From CBDCUQ01 sp965222835 (GTDB lineage: Bacteria > Pseudomonadota > Alphaproteobacteria > Rhizobiales > Hyphomicrobiaceae): a DNA stretch of 64,000 bases. The notes under the pieces were generated by a model. That model was not told the origin of the DNA and searched no databases. It worked only from the letters and a program-made list of their open reading frames with translations. Within the stretch, counting starts at the first letter, position 1. Each line of letters begins with the position of its first letter. The position numbers and the translations under genes are program-made. Shown in pieces: positions 1 through 7,886 of the stretch. The DNA lies in assembly GCA_965222835.1 (NCBI GenBank), contig CBDCUQ010000003.1:930001-994000 (forward strand). Direction: 5' to 3'.

Positions 1-1447
1 TGAGCGCCAGCAGGATGAGCAGCAGTTCAGGGAAGGTAAACAGCAGGTGTTCGACAATGGGCATCGTCATGACAAGGTAACAAATCGTTGCCATTGCGAG
101 ACTTCCGGCTGCCTGAATGATCGCTTCTCGCGCGCCGCGCTCATCCCAAATGACGGAAACACGCTCGATAGTCATTGACATGATGACCATGGGAAAGAGT
201 GCCACGGACAACCCGCGCTGGAACCCTAGGGCATGCGTAATTACGCTCAGGAGGGCCATAAGGAGCACGACAAAAATTAAGACGGACGCGAGGCGTGGCA
301 CCAGTAGCAGCTTCAGTTGCTCGAGGTATGCTCGAAACAACAATCCCGTTGCAACCACTGTGCTAAACAGAATTATGCCCCACAACAATTGCGTCTCACG
401 GAATGCGAGTGCGATCAACACCGGCATGAAGGTGCCCAAGCTCTTAGCGCCAACTATGTTGCGCATGACAACGAGCAGGAAGATGCCGAGCGGCACGACC
501 ATCAGGATCCGGTAGACTTTTTGTGTCTCAAGCGGCAAACCGAAAAGAGAGAACTTAACCAAAGGGTCCTGACTTGCTGCCCCTTTCTCCAGTGCCATCA
601 CTAGCTCATGCTGTTCGAGGCGAATCGTGTCGATTTTCGTCTTTGCATTGCCCCCGCCGGACAGTGACATGTTCGGCCTGTCGCCTCTTGACCAAGGCAG
701 GTATGTCGGAGGAATGTCATCAAGCACGCCGTTCTGTGAGAACGTCAGCCACTTGCCGTCCTGGAAGACTTCAAGCCAGTATACGAAGCCCACACCCTGA
801 CCAGCCGAGCCGAGATCGATACCGCTGACCCGACGCGCGGGAATATTCTCTACGGCCAAAACCTTTACCGCCGCATCGATTTTTCGCTGAGAGCTCCCTT
901 TGTTGAGGTTCGGGTCGATGATCTTGTCGATTGTCGCCCGGTCTGAAAGAGAGGCGAGGAGTGTTGCAACAAGTGTGTCTAGATCGGACGACCTTTCCTG
1001 GCTGACTTTCAGAAGTTCAAGTGCCGCGCTCATTTGCGCTTCACTTAGGTCGGGACTAGGCGTTTTTGGCGTGGGCAGCTTCTTCTCTGCCGGGCTTTCC
1101 TGCAGGCTAATGACAAACCGCAGATAGACACTCTCTTTTCCCTCAGCCTCGCGTTTGGCCAGCGTCACGAGCCGGTTGCCGCCTTTCTTCGATCTCGAAA
1201 CGCCATACCCTGGCGCCGTAATCCCTTCCTCCAGAATCTCAAAATGCTCATTGCTTGTCGGAACCACGACGGCCAGCTTCACGGGTTCGCCCTTGGCTTC
1301 GAACGTGACGCGCTTTTCGATTTCCCACGCTGACGTGAGGCGGCCGGGAAATACCGGCAGACCGGTTACAAGCACCTTGTAGAGAAAAAGGCTGAATCCG
1401 GCCAAGGTCAGAATCGCGGCAAGGACATATACGTGGAGATTGCGCAT
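1..1447 (-). CDS. Inactive transglutaminase with 7TM domain (partial, runs off the left edge)
   Basis: The frame starts with ATG at 1447 and stays open to base 1, so the C-terminus lies outside the window. An N-terminal signal anchor (residues about 5-22) is followed by a soluble periplasmic region of about 290 residues, with motifs such as ARRVSGIDLGS and LEVFQDGKWLTF typical of an inactive transglutaminase-like fold. The remainder is a run of hydrophobic helices matching the 7TM-transglutaminase family. Its start overlaps the stop of the upstream protease gene by one base (TAATG), so the two are translationally coupled. In other proteobacteria this pair is followed by a RimK-like glutamate ligase; if conserved, that gene would lie just left of base 1. 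The family assignment is by recalled pattern; the biochemical role is unknown. Confidence 0.75.
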   Translation of the reverse strand, partial: MRNLHVYVLAAILTLAGFSLFLYKVLVTGLPVFPGRLTSAWEIEKRVTFEAKGEPVKLAVVVPTSNEHFEILEEGITAPGYGVSRSKKGGNRLVTLAKREAEGKESVYLRFVISLQESPAEKKLPTPKTPSPDLSEAQMSAALELLKVSQERSSDLDTLVATLLASLSDRATIDKIIDPNLNKGSSQRKIDAAVKVLAVENIPARRVSGIDLGSAGQGVGFVYWLEVFQDGKWLTFSQNGVLDDIPPTYLPWSRGDRPNMSLSGGGNAKTKIDTIRLEQHELVMALEKGAASQDPLVKFSLFGLPLETQKVYRILMVVPLGIFLLVVMRNIVGAKSLGTFMPVLIALAFRETQLLWGIILFSTVVATGLLFRAYLEQLKLLLVPRLASVLIFVVLLMALLSVITHALGFQRGLSVALFPMVIMSMTIERVSVIWDERGAREAIIQAAGSLAMATICYLVMTMPIVEHLLFTFPELLLILLAL

Positions 1448-2016
1448 TACCGCCCCTTCTTGTCCTCGCATCTCCCGGACGCCAGGAAGGCCTCCGCCGG
1501 ATTGACCAGAAAACGGTTTCGCAACAACGCCCGTCCAACGATGGCTTGGTAGTTCATTTCAGAGCGGTCTGCGAGCGAGAATTCTGCGACTTGGGTTTTT
1601 CCTCCGAGACAGGTCTTGAGCTTTATGATCGGCCGCTCTTTTGCCTCCACGCCTGCGCGCCGGATGCGCACAAAGCGCGCCACAGGTTTCTTGATCGCAC
1701 GCTTTTTGCCGCTCTTTGTCTCGAGCGTGAAACGGACCCACTTCTTGCCGTTCTTTTTGAAAACCTCGAAGTCTGGTGCATTGATGGAGGACGTCTTGGC
1801 TCCTGTATCGATCTTTGCCGGTAAAGCCGTTTCGTAGCTCTCGAGCCAGAGTTTTTCGACGTATCCGAGTTCGCTAAGCGACTGTGCATGGGCTGGCCCG
1901 GTGGCCTGGCTTACTGACATTCCGATGATGGCCGCCACGGCGGAAAGCCAGGGATGCTTGAAACATGGGAAGCGGGAGGCCGATCGGGCCATATTGCTAC
2001 GTCTATTATTTTGCAA
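1447..2016 (-). CDS. RimB/retropepsin-like protease family protein (PF05618), exported
   Basis: 189 residues. A basic N-terminus, a hydrophobic helix (about residues 24-42) and an AHAQ cleavage site indicate a signal peptide. The mature part has the family hallmark KIDTGAKTSS, an aspartic-protease-like DTG motif, followed by a small beta-rich domain. Such proteins are often annotated ATP-dependent zinc protease, but the fold is retropepsin-like and they accompany RimK-type glutamate ligases. The start is a TTG: a clean GGAGG lies six bases upstream of it, while the first in-frame ATG (1992) has no ribosome site. It is the first gene of a coupled operon with the 7TM transglutaminase. The substrate cannot be told from sequence. 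Confidence 0.75.
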   Translation of the reverse strand: MQNNRRSNMARSASRFPCFKHPWLSAVAAIIGMSVSQATGPAHAQSLSELGYVEKLWLESYETALPAKIDTGAKTSSINAPDFEVFKKNGKKWVRFTLETKSGKKRAIKKPVARFVRIRRAGVEAKERPIIKLKTCLGGKTQVAEFSLADRSEMNYQAIVGRALLRNRFLVNPAEAFLASGRCEDKKGR

Positions 2017-2298
2017 CGTTTGCCTCCATGCCTTGTCGTGTTTCGCGATGAACTATAATCAATCATATTGCTATAGTCATTTGCCGTTTCTCGATTGGCG
2101 ACCCATTTTGATCGGAGATAAGACGCCTGGTCATCGGTCAGCTCTCAAAAGAGATGTGGCACGCTTACGCGGTCACATCGACGAATGGTTTCGCCCAGAA
2201 GTTGACAAAAGTTGGCAGTCCCTTTGAAATTGCTTGCCCTATGTTGGCGGGACTGAACCGTGCCATGACACGTTCCGACTGAGACAGGAGCCCTGGAA
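2017..2298. other. Intergenic region with possible divergent promoters
   Basis: The stretch between the RimB-like gene (minus) and the small acidic gene (plus) is noticeably more AT-rich than its surroundings at about 2010-2080. It contains a TATAAT at 2054-2059, a TATAGT at 2072-2077 and a TTGTCG 15 bases before the first of these, so a promoter is plausible. No small gene with a ribosome site was found. Confidence 0.3.
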
Positions 2299-2703
2299 AT
2301 GAAACTGATGGGACGTGGGTACGCGCTCTGCCAGCTCAAAGCGCTGATGATGTCTGCAACTTTGCTCCTCGGGCTGGGCATCTTCTCTCCAAGCACGGAA
2401 CGAGCCTACGGGCAGACCCTTACCAATCTCGATAAGACGCCTTACGAGATGGCAATTTCTGAGGATTCGTCGGCGCGCGAATTTGTGATTGATCCCGAAC
2501 AGACCCGCAAACTAGAATGCAAGAAATCTTGCTCGATCAAATTCAGAAACGGGGTTGATGACGGCGATGATGGCATTGAAGTGGACTTGTTGGATACTGT
2601 TGTCATCGAATCCGGTCGCCTCTCCCTCGAAGATGAGGAAACCGAAAATGACCTGGATATCGACGCAAATGGCGATCAAGAAGACGACCAAGCGGACCGA
2701 TGA
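2299..2703 (+). CDS. Small exported acidic protein of unknown function
   Basis: 134 residues. The N-terminus is basic and then hydrophobic (about residues 15-31), with likely cleavage after AYGQ near residue 39. The mature part has two cysteines (ECKKSC, about residues 73-78) that could form a disulfide, then a strongly acidic tail rich in Asp and Glu from about residue 85. AGGAG eight bases upstream supports the ATG. No family was recognised. The acidic tail suggests metal or cation binding, but that is inference. It lies 122 bases upstream of the CHAT gene on the same strand and could be cotranscribed with it. Confidence 0.6.
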   Translation: MKLMGRGYALCQLKALMMSATLLLGLGIFSPSTERAYGQTLTNLDKTPYEMAISEDSSAREFVIDPEQTRKLECKKSCSIKFRNGVDDGDDGIEVDLLDTVVIESGRLSLEDEETENDLDIDANGDQEDDQADR

Positions 2704-2825
2704 CGGAACTCCCACCGCCGCTGCACCTTAGCGGGAATAAGATCCATACTGTTTCTCGCCGATGGACAACCAAGTTCAATCGTACGACACTTGCGGCTCG
2801 TCGCGAATGAGTTCGGGGTGCCGCG

Positions 2826-5800
2826 ATGCATGTCTCGCGTTTGCGTTTCCTGTTGATTGTTTTCTTATCGTCCGGGTTTGCTAACCCCGTTTGGGCAGAC
2901 GCACTGGCCACACTGCGGCAGGCTGACCGTACCCTCAATGCCGGGTACATCGAGGACGCCGCCACGCTGTACACGCGTGCCTACAACGAGGCGAAACGTG
3001 AGGGTAACGCGCGGCTCGTCGCCGAGATCGTCAATGGTATGTGTGGTGTCGACCTCGCGAACGGCGACCTCAAGAAGCTCAACCGTCAACGCTACTGGGC
3101 CAACAAGCGGAAGGCCTTGGAGGAGCCTGCCGTGCGTGCGCCTGGGACGGCCAATCTCCTTGCCAACAGTGGTTTCGAAGCCGGCTTTACGCTTCCCTGG
3201 GGCACGGGGCACTATGAGCGGTTGGATCCCCGCTTTGGGACGTGGTGGAACAGCTCAAATCCGCAGCGCGAGCCGACCCACGCCTGCATGAAGCTCGATC
3301 GCGATGTGCGCCGCTCCGGCGAGGCTTCGCTGCGGATTGCCAATAAGACACCTGCCGGCCACAACCTCTTTACGACGACGGCGCAACGGATCGACGGCTT
3401 GGAGCCGCACTCGGTGTTTCGCCTCAAGCTCTCCGCCAAGGCCAATGACCTGTCGCCTGGGGCTGTGAAGTTTACCGTTGACCCCGGCTGGGAAGTTGCG
3501 CCGCTCGGGCTTCCGCCCAACACTTACGACTGGAGAGAATTTACGGCCTACTTCAGCAACGGCTTTAACGCCCTCATCGATTTCCGCGTCATTCACCAGA
3601 ACGTCGGCACCATCTGGCTGGACGACATTTCCATCGAAAGGGTGCGATTTGACGAAATTCCCGATGACCCGGCGGGGCGCGCGCTGAGAGCGCGTATTCT
3701 CTTTGGCCGGGGCGATAACGAGGCCGCGCTTCTTATCCTCGACCGCATGATTGCGACAAACGAAAGTGTATCGCGGGCCCGCTTCCAGCGCGGTCAGATC
3801 CATATCGCGGACGGGTCCTACGAAGATGCGATCGTGGACCTAGAGCCGCTCGCCGAGAAAGGCAACGGCGAAGCTCAAATGTACTTGGGCGATGCGCTGG
3901 CCGGTCTTGGACGCCTGAGCGACGCCCGGGACTGGTACGAGAAAGCCTACCAGGCGCTCAAGCTCAACCAGCTCAAGGTCGCACAAATCAAAGGCCGGCT
4001 TGCGCGAATCTATATCGATGTGGCGCTGATCGAAACAGACCGCAAGCGTCGTGACGATCTCTATGCGTTCGCCGAACGGTACCTTGAAGACAACCGGCGC
4101 GTCAGCGCCCACATCGGAGACGGCGCAAGCCTTCTCGACGTCTCGAAACTGCGCGCCGCGCGTGCGCGTGACGCGGGCGATTTGGAGCGGGCTCTTGATG
4201 CGTTTCGCGAGGGCTTTACGGCCTACCGGAGCCGGGGACGGCAGCTGGCACGCCTTCCCGCCCGCCGCAGGGGCCTCATTCTTCGCCGCTACGCGCCGTT
4301 TCTCGATGACTATCTGGATACGCTTTACAAAGTCAGTCGCGGGTCTCCTACGGAATCGCAAACGCATCAGTTGGCGCGCGAGGCGTTTCCCGTTGCGCAA
4401 TACCGTTACTTAACGGAAGCCAATTTGGCGCTGGCTCAGATGGCGGCCCGGCGCAGTTCTGGTGACGACTCTCTGGCCCGTCTGTTGCGCGAGCGTCAGG
4501 ATCTGGCGAACCTCTTAGGCTCAACGGAGCAGCGGCTAACCGATGCGATTGCCAAGAGCGATCCTCGCGAGGCGGAGCTTCGGTCTTCGCTTCAAAAGCA
4601 GGTGCGCGAGATTGCGGCCGATCTCGAAAACGTTGAAGCAGAACTTGAACAGGGTCATGGGGACTTCGGCGCACTTGCCAACCCCGCGCCACTCTCTATC
4701 GATCAGGTGCAAGGCTTTCTCGAAGACGGTGAAGCCCTCCTCTTTTTTGACGCCGACGCGGCACTCACGTGGTTCATTACCAAAACGGACATCTTGTGGC
4801 TGCGCGCAAGCCTTGACCGCAAGGCGCTGACCCGCGACGTTGCCGCGTTGCGTTGTGGACTTGACCGTACAGCCTGGAAGGGCAAGCGCGGCAAGCGCTG
4901 CTCGAAGCTTCTCCGGGGACTCGCCAAGCCCGAGCGTGGTAAACCACTCCCATTCGATCTCGATCGCGCCCACAAGCTCTATCAAGCTCTCTTCGGCAAA
5001 GCCGAAGACCTCATTCGCGGCAAGCATCTCCTGGTTGTCCCGACGGGACCCTTGGCCGAGCTTCCACCTCAAGTGCTTGTTACGAAGCGGCCGGACACTG
5101 CTGTTCCCACGGACGCTGCCGACTACGGCAAGGCCCACTGGCTCGTGCGCGACCATGCGATTACCGTACTTCCCTCGGTCTCCTCGCTTGAAGCACTGCG
5201 CCGAGTCGCGGAGCCTACGCAAGCCTCGCGCGCGTTCATTGGTTTTGGCAATCCGGTGCTGCTTGGGCGCAAGGGCGAAGACCAGCGCGCCTCCCTGCTC
5301 GGCAATTGCCAACAGACCGCAACAATCCTAGCGGCCGCCAACCGCGGACTTGGCGATGATGCAGACGAGACGGTCGATGATATGTCGGACGTGTTCGTAC
5401 GCGGGCTCGGCAACGTTGCCGCGCTGCGCCTGCAGCCGCCACTGCCGGAAACCGCGGTTGAGCTTTGCAAAGTTGCGCGCACTGTCGGCGCACCCTCAAG
5501 CGACGTGCATCTTGCTGATAAGGCGACTGAAACGGAAATCAAGCGCTTGAGCGGCGGCGGCAAGCTGGCCTCCTATCGGATTGTCCATTTCGCGACCCAC
5601 GGGTTCCTTGCCGGCGAAACGGAACGCGTGGCGCGCACGCTTGCCGAGCCCGCGCTTGTCTTTACGCCACCTGAAACAGCCAACGTGGCTGACGATGGCT
5701 TGCTCACGGCATCCGAAGTCGCCGAATTGCGCCTCGATGCCAATTGGGTCGTGCTCTCGGCCTGCAACACGGCGGCGGCTGGCGAGAAGGGCAACGTGGA

Positions 5801-6080
5801 AGCGCTTTCAGGCCTTGCACGCGCCTTTTTCTACGCCGGCACGCGCGCCCTTCTGGTCTCTCATTGGTATGTGGACAGCCACGCGGCCGTGAAAATCACG
5901 ACGGGCACGTTTGTTGCGCTCAAAGCCGATCCAAGGCTCGGGCGGGCAGAGGCTTTGCAGCGTGCCATGCTTGCGGCCATGACCGACCCGACGCGCCCCA
6001 AGAAATGGGTGCCGGCTCAGCACCCGGCATTGTGGGCTCCGTTCGTCATTGTCGGCGAAGGGGGCCGCGGGAGGAATTGA
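2826..6080 (+). CDS. Exported TPR-CHAT protease-like protein
   Basis: 1084 residues. A signal peptide (about residues 1-24, ending VWADA) is followed by a helical TPR-like segment. Next comes a beta-rich module opening with NLLANSGFEAGF (about residues 108-272) that resembles carbohydrate-binding jelly-roll domains, then TPR repeats (about 280-540) and a coiled coil (about 552-615). The C-terminal CHAT domain (about 640-1080) has the caspase-like dyad: HFATHG gives His925 and VLSACNTA gives Cys980. CHAT proteins are clan CD cysteine peptidases, often acting as proteolytic effectors; TPRs usually bind the activator. Export to the periplasm is unusual for defence-type CHAT proteins and suggests envelope surveillance. 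It is convergent with the patatin gene. Family call is solid; role is unknown. Confidence 0.85.
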   Translation: MHVSRLRFLLIVFLSSGFANPVWADALATLRQADRTLNAGYIEDAATLYTRAYNEAKREGNARLVAEIVNGMCGVDLANGDLKKLNRQRYWANKRKALEEPAVRAPGTANLLANSGFEAGFTLPWGTGHYERLDPRFGTWWNSSNPQREPTHACMKLDRDVRRSGEASLRIANKTPAGHNLFTTTAQRIDGLEPHSVFRLKLSAKANDLSPGAVKFTVDPGWEVAPLGLPPNTYDWREFTAYFSNGFNALIDFRVIHQNVGTIWLDDISIERVRFDEIPDDPAGRALRARILFGRGDNEAALLILDRMIATNESVSRARFQRGQIHIADGSYEDAIVDLEPLAEKGNGEAQMYLGDALAGLGRLSDARDWYEKAYQALKLNQLKVAQIKGRLARIYIDVALIETDRKRRDDLYAFAERYLEDNRRVSAHIGDGASLLDVSKLRAARARDAGDLERALDAFREGFTAYRSRGRQLARLPARRRGLILRRYAPFLDDYLDTLYKVSRGSPTESQTHQLAREAFPVAQYRYLTEANLALAQMAARRSSGDDSLARLLRERQDLANLLGSTEQRLTDAIAKSDPREAELRSSLQKQVREIAADLENVEAELEQGHGDFGALANPAPLSIDQVQGFLEDGEALLFFDADAALTWFITKTDILWLRASLDRKALTRDVAALRCGLDRTAWKGKRGKRCSKLLRGLAKPERGKPLPFDLDRAHKLYQALFGKAEDLIRGKHLLVVPTGPLAELPPQVLVTKRPDTAVPTDAADYGKAHWLVRDHAITVLPSVSSLEALRRVAEPTQASRAFIGFGNPVLLGRKGEDQRASLLGNCQQTATILAAANRGLGDDADETVDDMSDVFVRGLGNVAALRLQPPLPETAVELCKVARTVGAPSSDVHLADKATETEIKRLSGGGKLASYRIVHFATHGFLAGETERVARTLAEPALVFTPPETANVADDGLLTASEVAELRLDANWVVLSACNTAAAGEKGNVEALSGLARAFFYAGTRALLVSHWYVDSHAAVKITTGTFVALKADPRLGRAEALQRAMLAAMTDPTRPKKWVPAQHPALWAPFVIVGEGGRGRN

Positions 6081-6163
6081 GGGCGGCGTGCGTAACCGCC
6101 AATTGCATTTTTGGAAGCTCTGAGCGATCGACGATGTCGTGCCCGGTTTCTGATTGTCGAGAC

Positions 6164-6296
6164 CGAGGTACCTTGGATCCCGGCTTTGAATGCCGGGATG
6201 ACAGAGGAGGAACACTTCGGGAAGACATGGTCGAGGTGCGCCGGAATGACATTTTTGCCTGTCATCCCGGGGCTTGCCCCCGGAATCCATGGTTCA
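6164..6296. repeat. Composite palindromic repeat, copy A
   Basis: Two hairpin modules sit between the convergent CHAT and patatin genes. The first (about 6170-6202) reads GGATCCCGG, a loop containing TTGAA, then CCGGGATGACA. The second (about 6262-6293) is the inverted version starting TGTCATCCCGG with a GC-richer loop. The ATGACA ends face each other. The same pair of modules occurs near 11.1 kb and 28.8 kb. It could serve as a terminator for both flanking genes, but its dispersed nature marks it as a REP-like element. Confidence 0.8.
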
Positions 6297-6357
6297 TCTG
6301 GGCCTAACACTTCGCCCAGAGCCTCAAACGACTGGCCGAGTTTGTCTGGCTCTCTAC

Positions 6358-7524
6358 TTAACCAACCCCGCCACCAAATTGATCCGGAAAATCAGCGATC
6401 GAGACCTGGTCTCGTGCGGTGCGGCTTGCGATGTCGTAGAGCTTGCTCAAGGCGCGCGCGTTGGTGAAATCTTGCAAGCGGGCGAGTTCATTGTCGTCGA
6501 TTGTGACCCCGAGCGTATCGGAAAGCCAGTCGCGTTCAAGGCGGATGTCGTAACGTTGGAAAGCGAGTAGTGGTCGCGCCAAGCCTTGCTCGCGGCCAAG
6601 GCAATCGGCTTCCAGTCCTTGGACCGCGCTGTCGATCTGCCAGCTCATGCGCGGCTCTGACATCCATTGCAGCACTTTTAGCGCGAGATCCTGTCCATCG
6701 GTCACGAGCCCCTTCAGCGCTTCGACCGCATCGTAGGCCGATGATCCACTTTGATCGACCGTATGTGCGAACGAGCCTGTGCCAACCGAAATGAGCAGCA
6801 GATTGTCTGCGCCAAGAGGCCAGTTCAGATTGTAACCTTTAACGCCCGCAAGCATTAGCATCTGTAGCGCGGGGTTATTGTGCGGAGAGACGCCACCGTC
6901 AACAAAGAGGCCGGCCTCCGGACCCGCGAAAATGCGAATCTTCGTGGGTGAAAAGTAGGACGGCGCTGCCGTGCTCGCGCGGATGATATCGACGAGCTTA
7001 TAGTCGCCGTTGCCAATGCGCGCAGGAGTGTTGCCTTCTGCCGGGTGCCCCGCGAAGAACGGTCCATCGGGATTGTTGTTGAGCACCCACACGCTGCCCG
7101 TGTCGAGGCGCTTGGCGACAACGCACAGCCCTGTCTTCAATCGTTCGGATTTCAACGGCCAGTCGAACACCTCGCTTTGAACGAACCCGCGCAAACGCCT
7201 TGCATCGAAGCGCGGCGACAACCAGCCCCATGCGCTCGGCACAAAAATGCGCGGCGCCCACTTTTCAAACCGCTTACGTATCTCCGAGACGCGCCAGCCG
7301 AGTGCCAAAAGTGTGGCCAGCATAGAGCCGACCGACGTGCCGCCGATCATGTCGAAATAGTCGGCCAGCACGAAGTTGTCGTCGCGTCCAAGCTTCTTCT
7401 GGAGTGTGCGCTCGATCTCTTCGAGGAAGGCGATTGAGACGATGCCGCGGACGCCTCCGCCATCGAGCGCCAGCATGCGCTTGGGCGCCTTGGACCGAAA
7501 CCGATTACGCAAATGCTCGCCCAT
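6358..7524 (-). CDS. Patatin-like phospholipase
   Basis: 388 residues with no signal peptide, so probably cytosolic. The three patatin signatures are present: the oxyanion motif DGGGVRG (about residues 21-27), the nucleophile elbow GGTSVGS with its catalytic serine (about residue 64), and the catalytic aspartate in VDGGVSPHNN (about residue 205). Patatins hydrolyse acyl chains from phospholipids or other lipids. GAGGGG five bases upstream of the ATG supports the start. Bacterial patatins with this N-terminus include CBASS effectors (CapV), but no cyclase or other CBASS gene is adjacent, so a housekeeping or stand-alone role is equally possible. Confidence 0.9.
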   Translation of the reverse strand: MGEHLRNRFRSKAPKRMLALDGGGVRGIVSIAFLEEIERTLQKKLGRDDNFVLADYFDMIGGTSVGSMLATLLALGWRVSEIRKRFEKWAPRIFVPSAWGWLSPRFDARRLRGFVQSEVFDWPLKSERLKTGLCVVAKRLDTGSVWVLNNNPDGPFFAGHPAEGNTPARIGNGDYKLVDIIRASTAAPSYFSPTKIRIFAGPEAGLFVDGGVSPHNNPALQMLMLAGVKGYNLNWPLGADNLLLISVGTGSFAHTVDQSGSSAYDAVEALKGLVTDGQDLALKVLQWMSEPRMSWQIDSAVQGLEADCLGREQGLARPLLAFQRYDIRLERDWLSDTLGVTIDDNELARLQDFTNARALSKLYDIASRTARDQVSIADFPDQFGGGVG

Positions 7525-7886
7525 GTTTGCCCCTCAATATCTAAACGAAACGACACGGACCTGGCTCGGGGAACCATAGCCTGTGCCGCGAAGGCGAGTC
7601 ATTACAATTGGCGCCCTCACTGGTACGGAGAACCCTCGAAAATCTGATCCCCCCTTCCCCAGTCCTCCCGCATACACCCCCGATCCCGCTGCATACGACC
7701 AGGGCCCAGGCCCGAGCGCAAGCGAGGAACAACCGTGAGTGATAGGAGCTGGAGCGGCGAACGCCGCATCTATTCCATCAGTTACGAGGCTTCGCCGTTC
7801 TGTCCCTTGGTCGCGCGTCTTGAGCGGGCTGCTGGGCACCAATTCCGGCTAGACGGGTCTTGCATCCTCCACCATCATGACGCCCG
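7525..7886. repeat. Intergenic region carrying dispersed direct repeat, copy 1
   Basis: The region has two blocks that recur at 11.4-11.7 kb. Block a (7667-7717, core CGACCAGGGCCCAGG) matches 11405-11455 at 45 of 51 bases. Block b (7752-7809, core TTACGAGGCTTCGCCG) matches 11624-11680 with six mismatches and one gap. A minus-strand open frame across 7534-7842 is a by-product of this repeat and has no ribosome site. No gene was recognised here. Confidence 0.7.

Noticed and set aside
1901..2227. 108-codon plus-strand frame across the RimB-like gene start
   Set aside because: It overlaps the signal-peptide coding region on the other strand, lacks a ribosome site and resembles no family.
6358..7524. 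CBASS effector interpretation of the patatin gene
   Set aside because: No CD-NTase, Cap2/Cap3 or HORMA/TRIP13 gene is nearby; the cytosolic patatin stands alone.
7534..7842. 102-codon minus-strand open frame
   Set aside because: It lies across the dispersed direct repeat, shares its translated repeat block with a frame near 11.65 kb, and has no ribosome site or domain.
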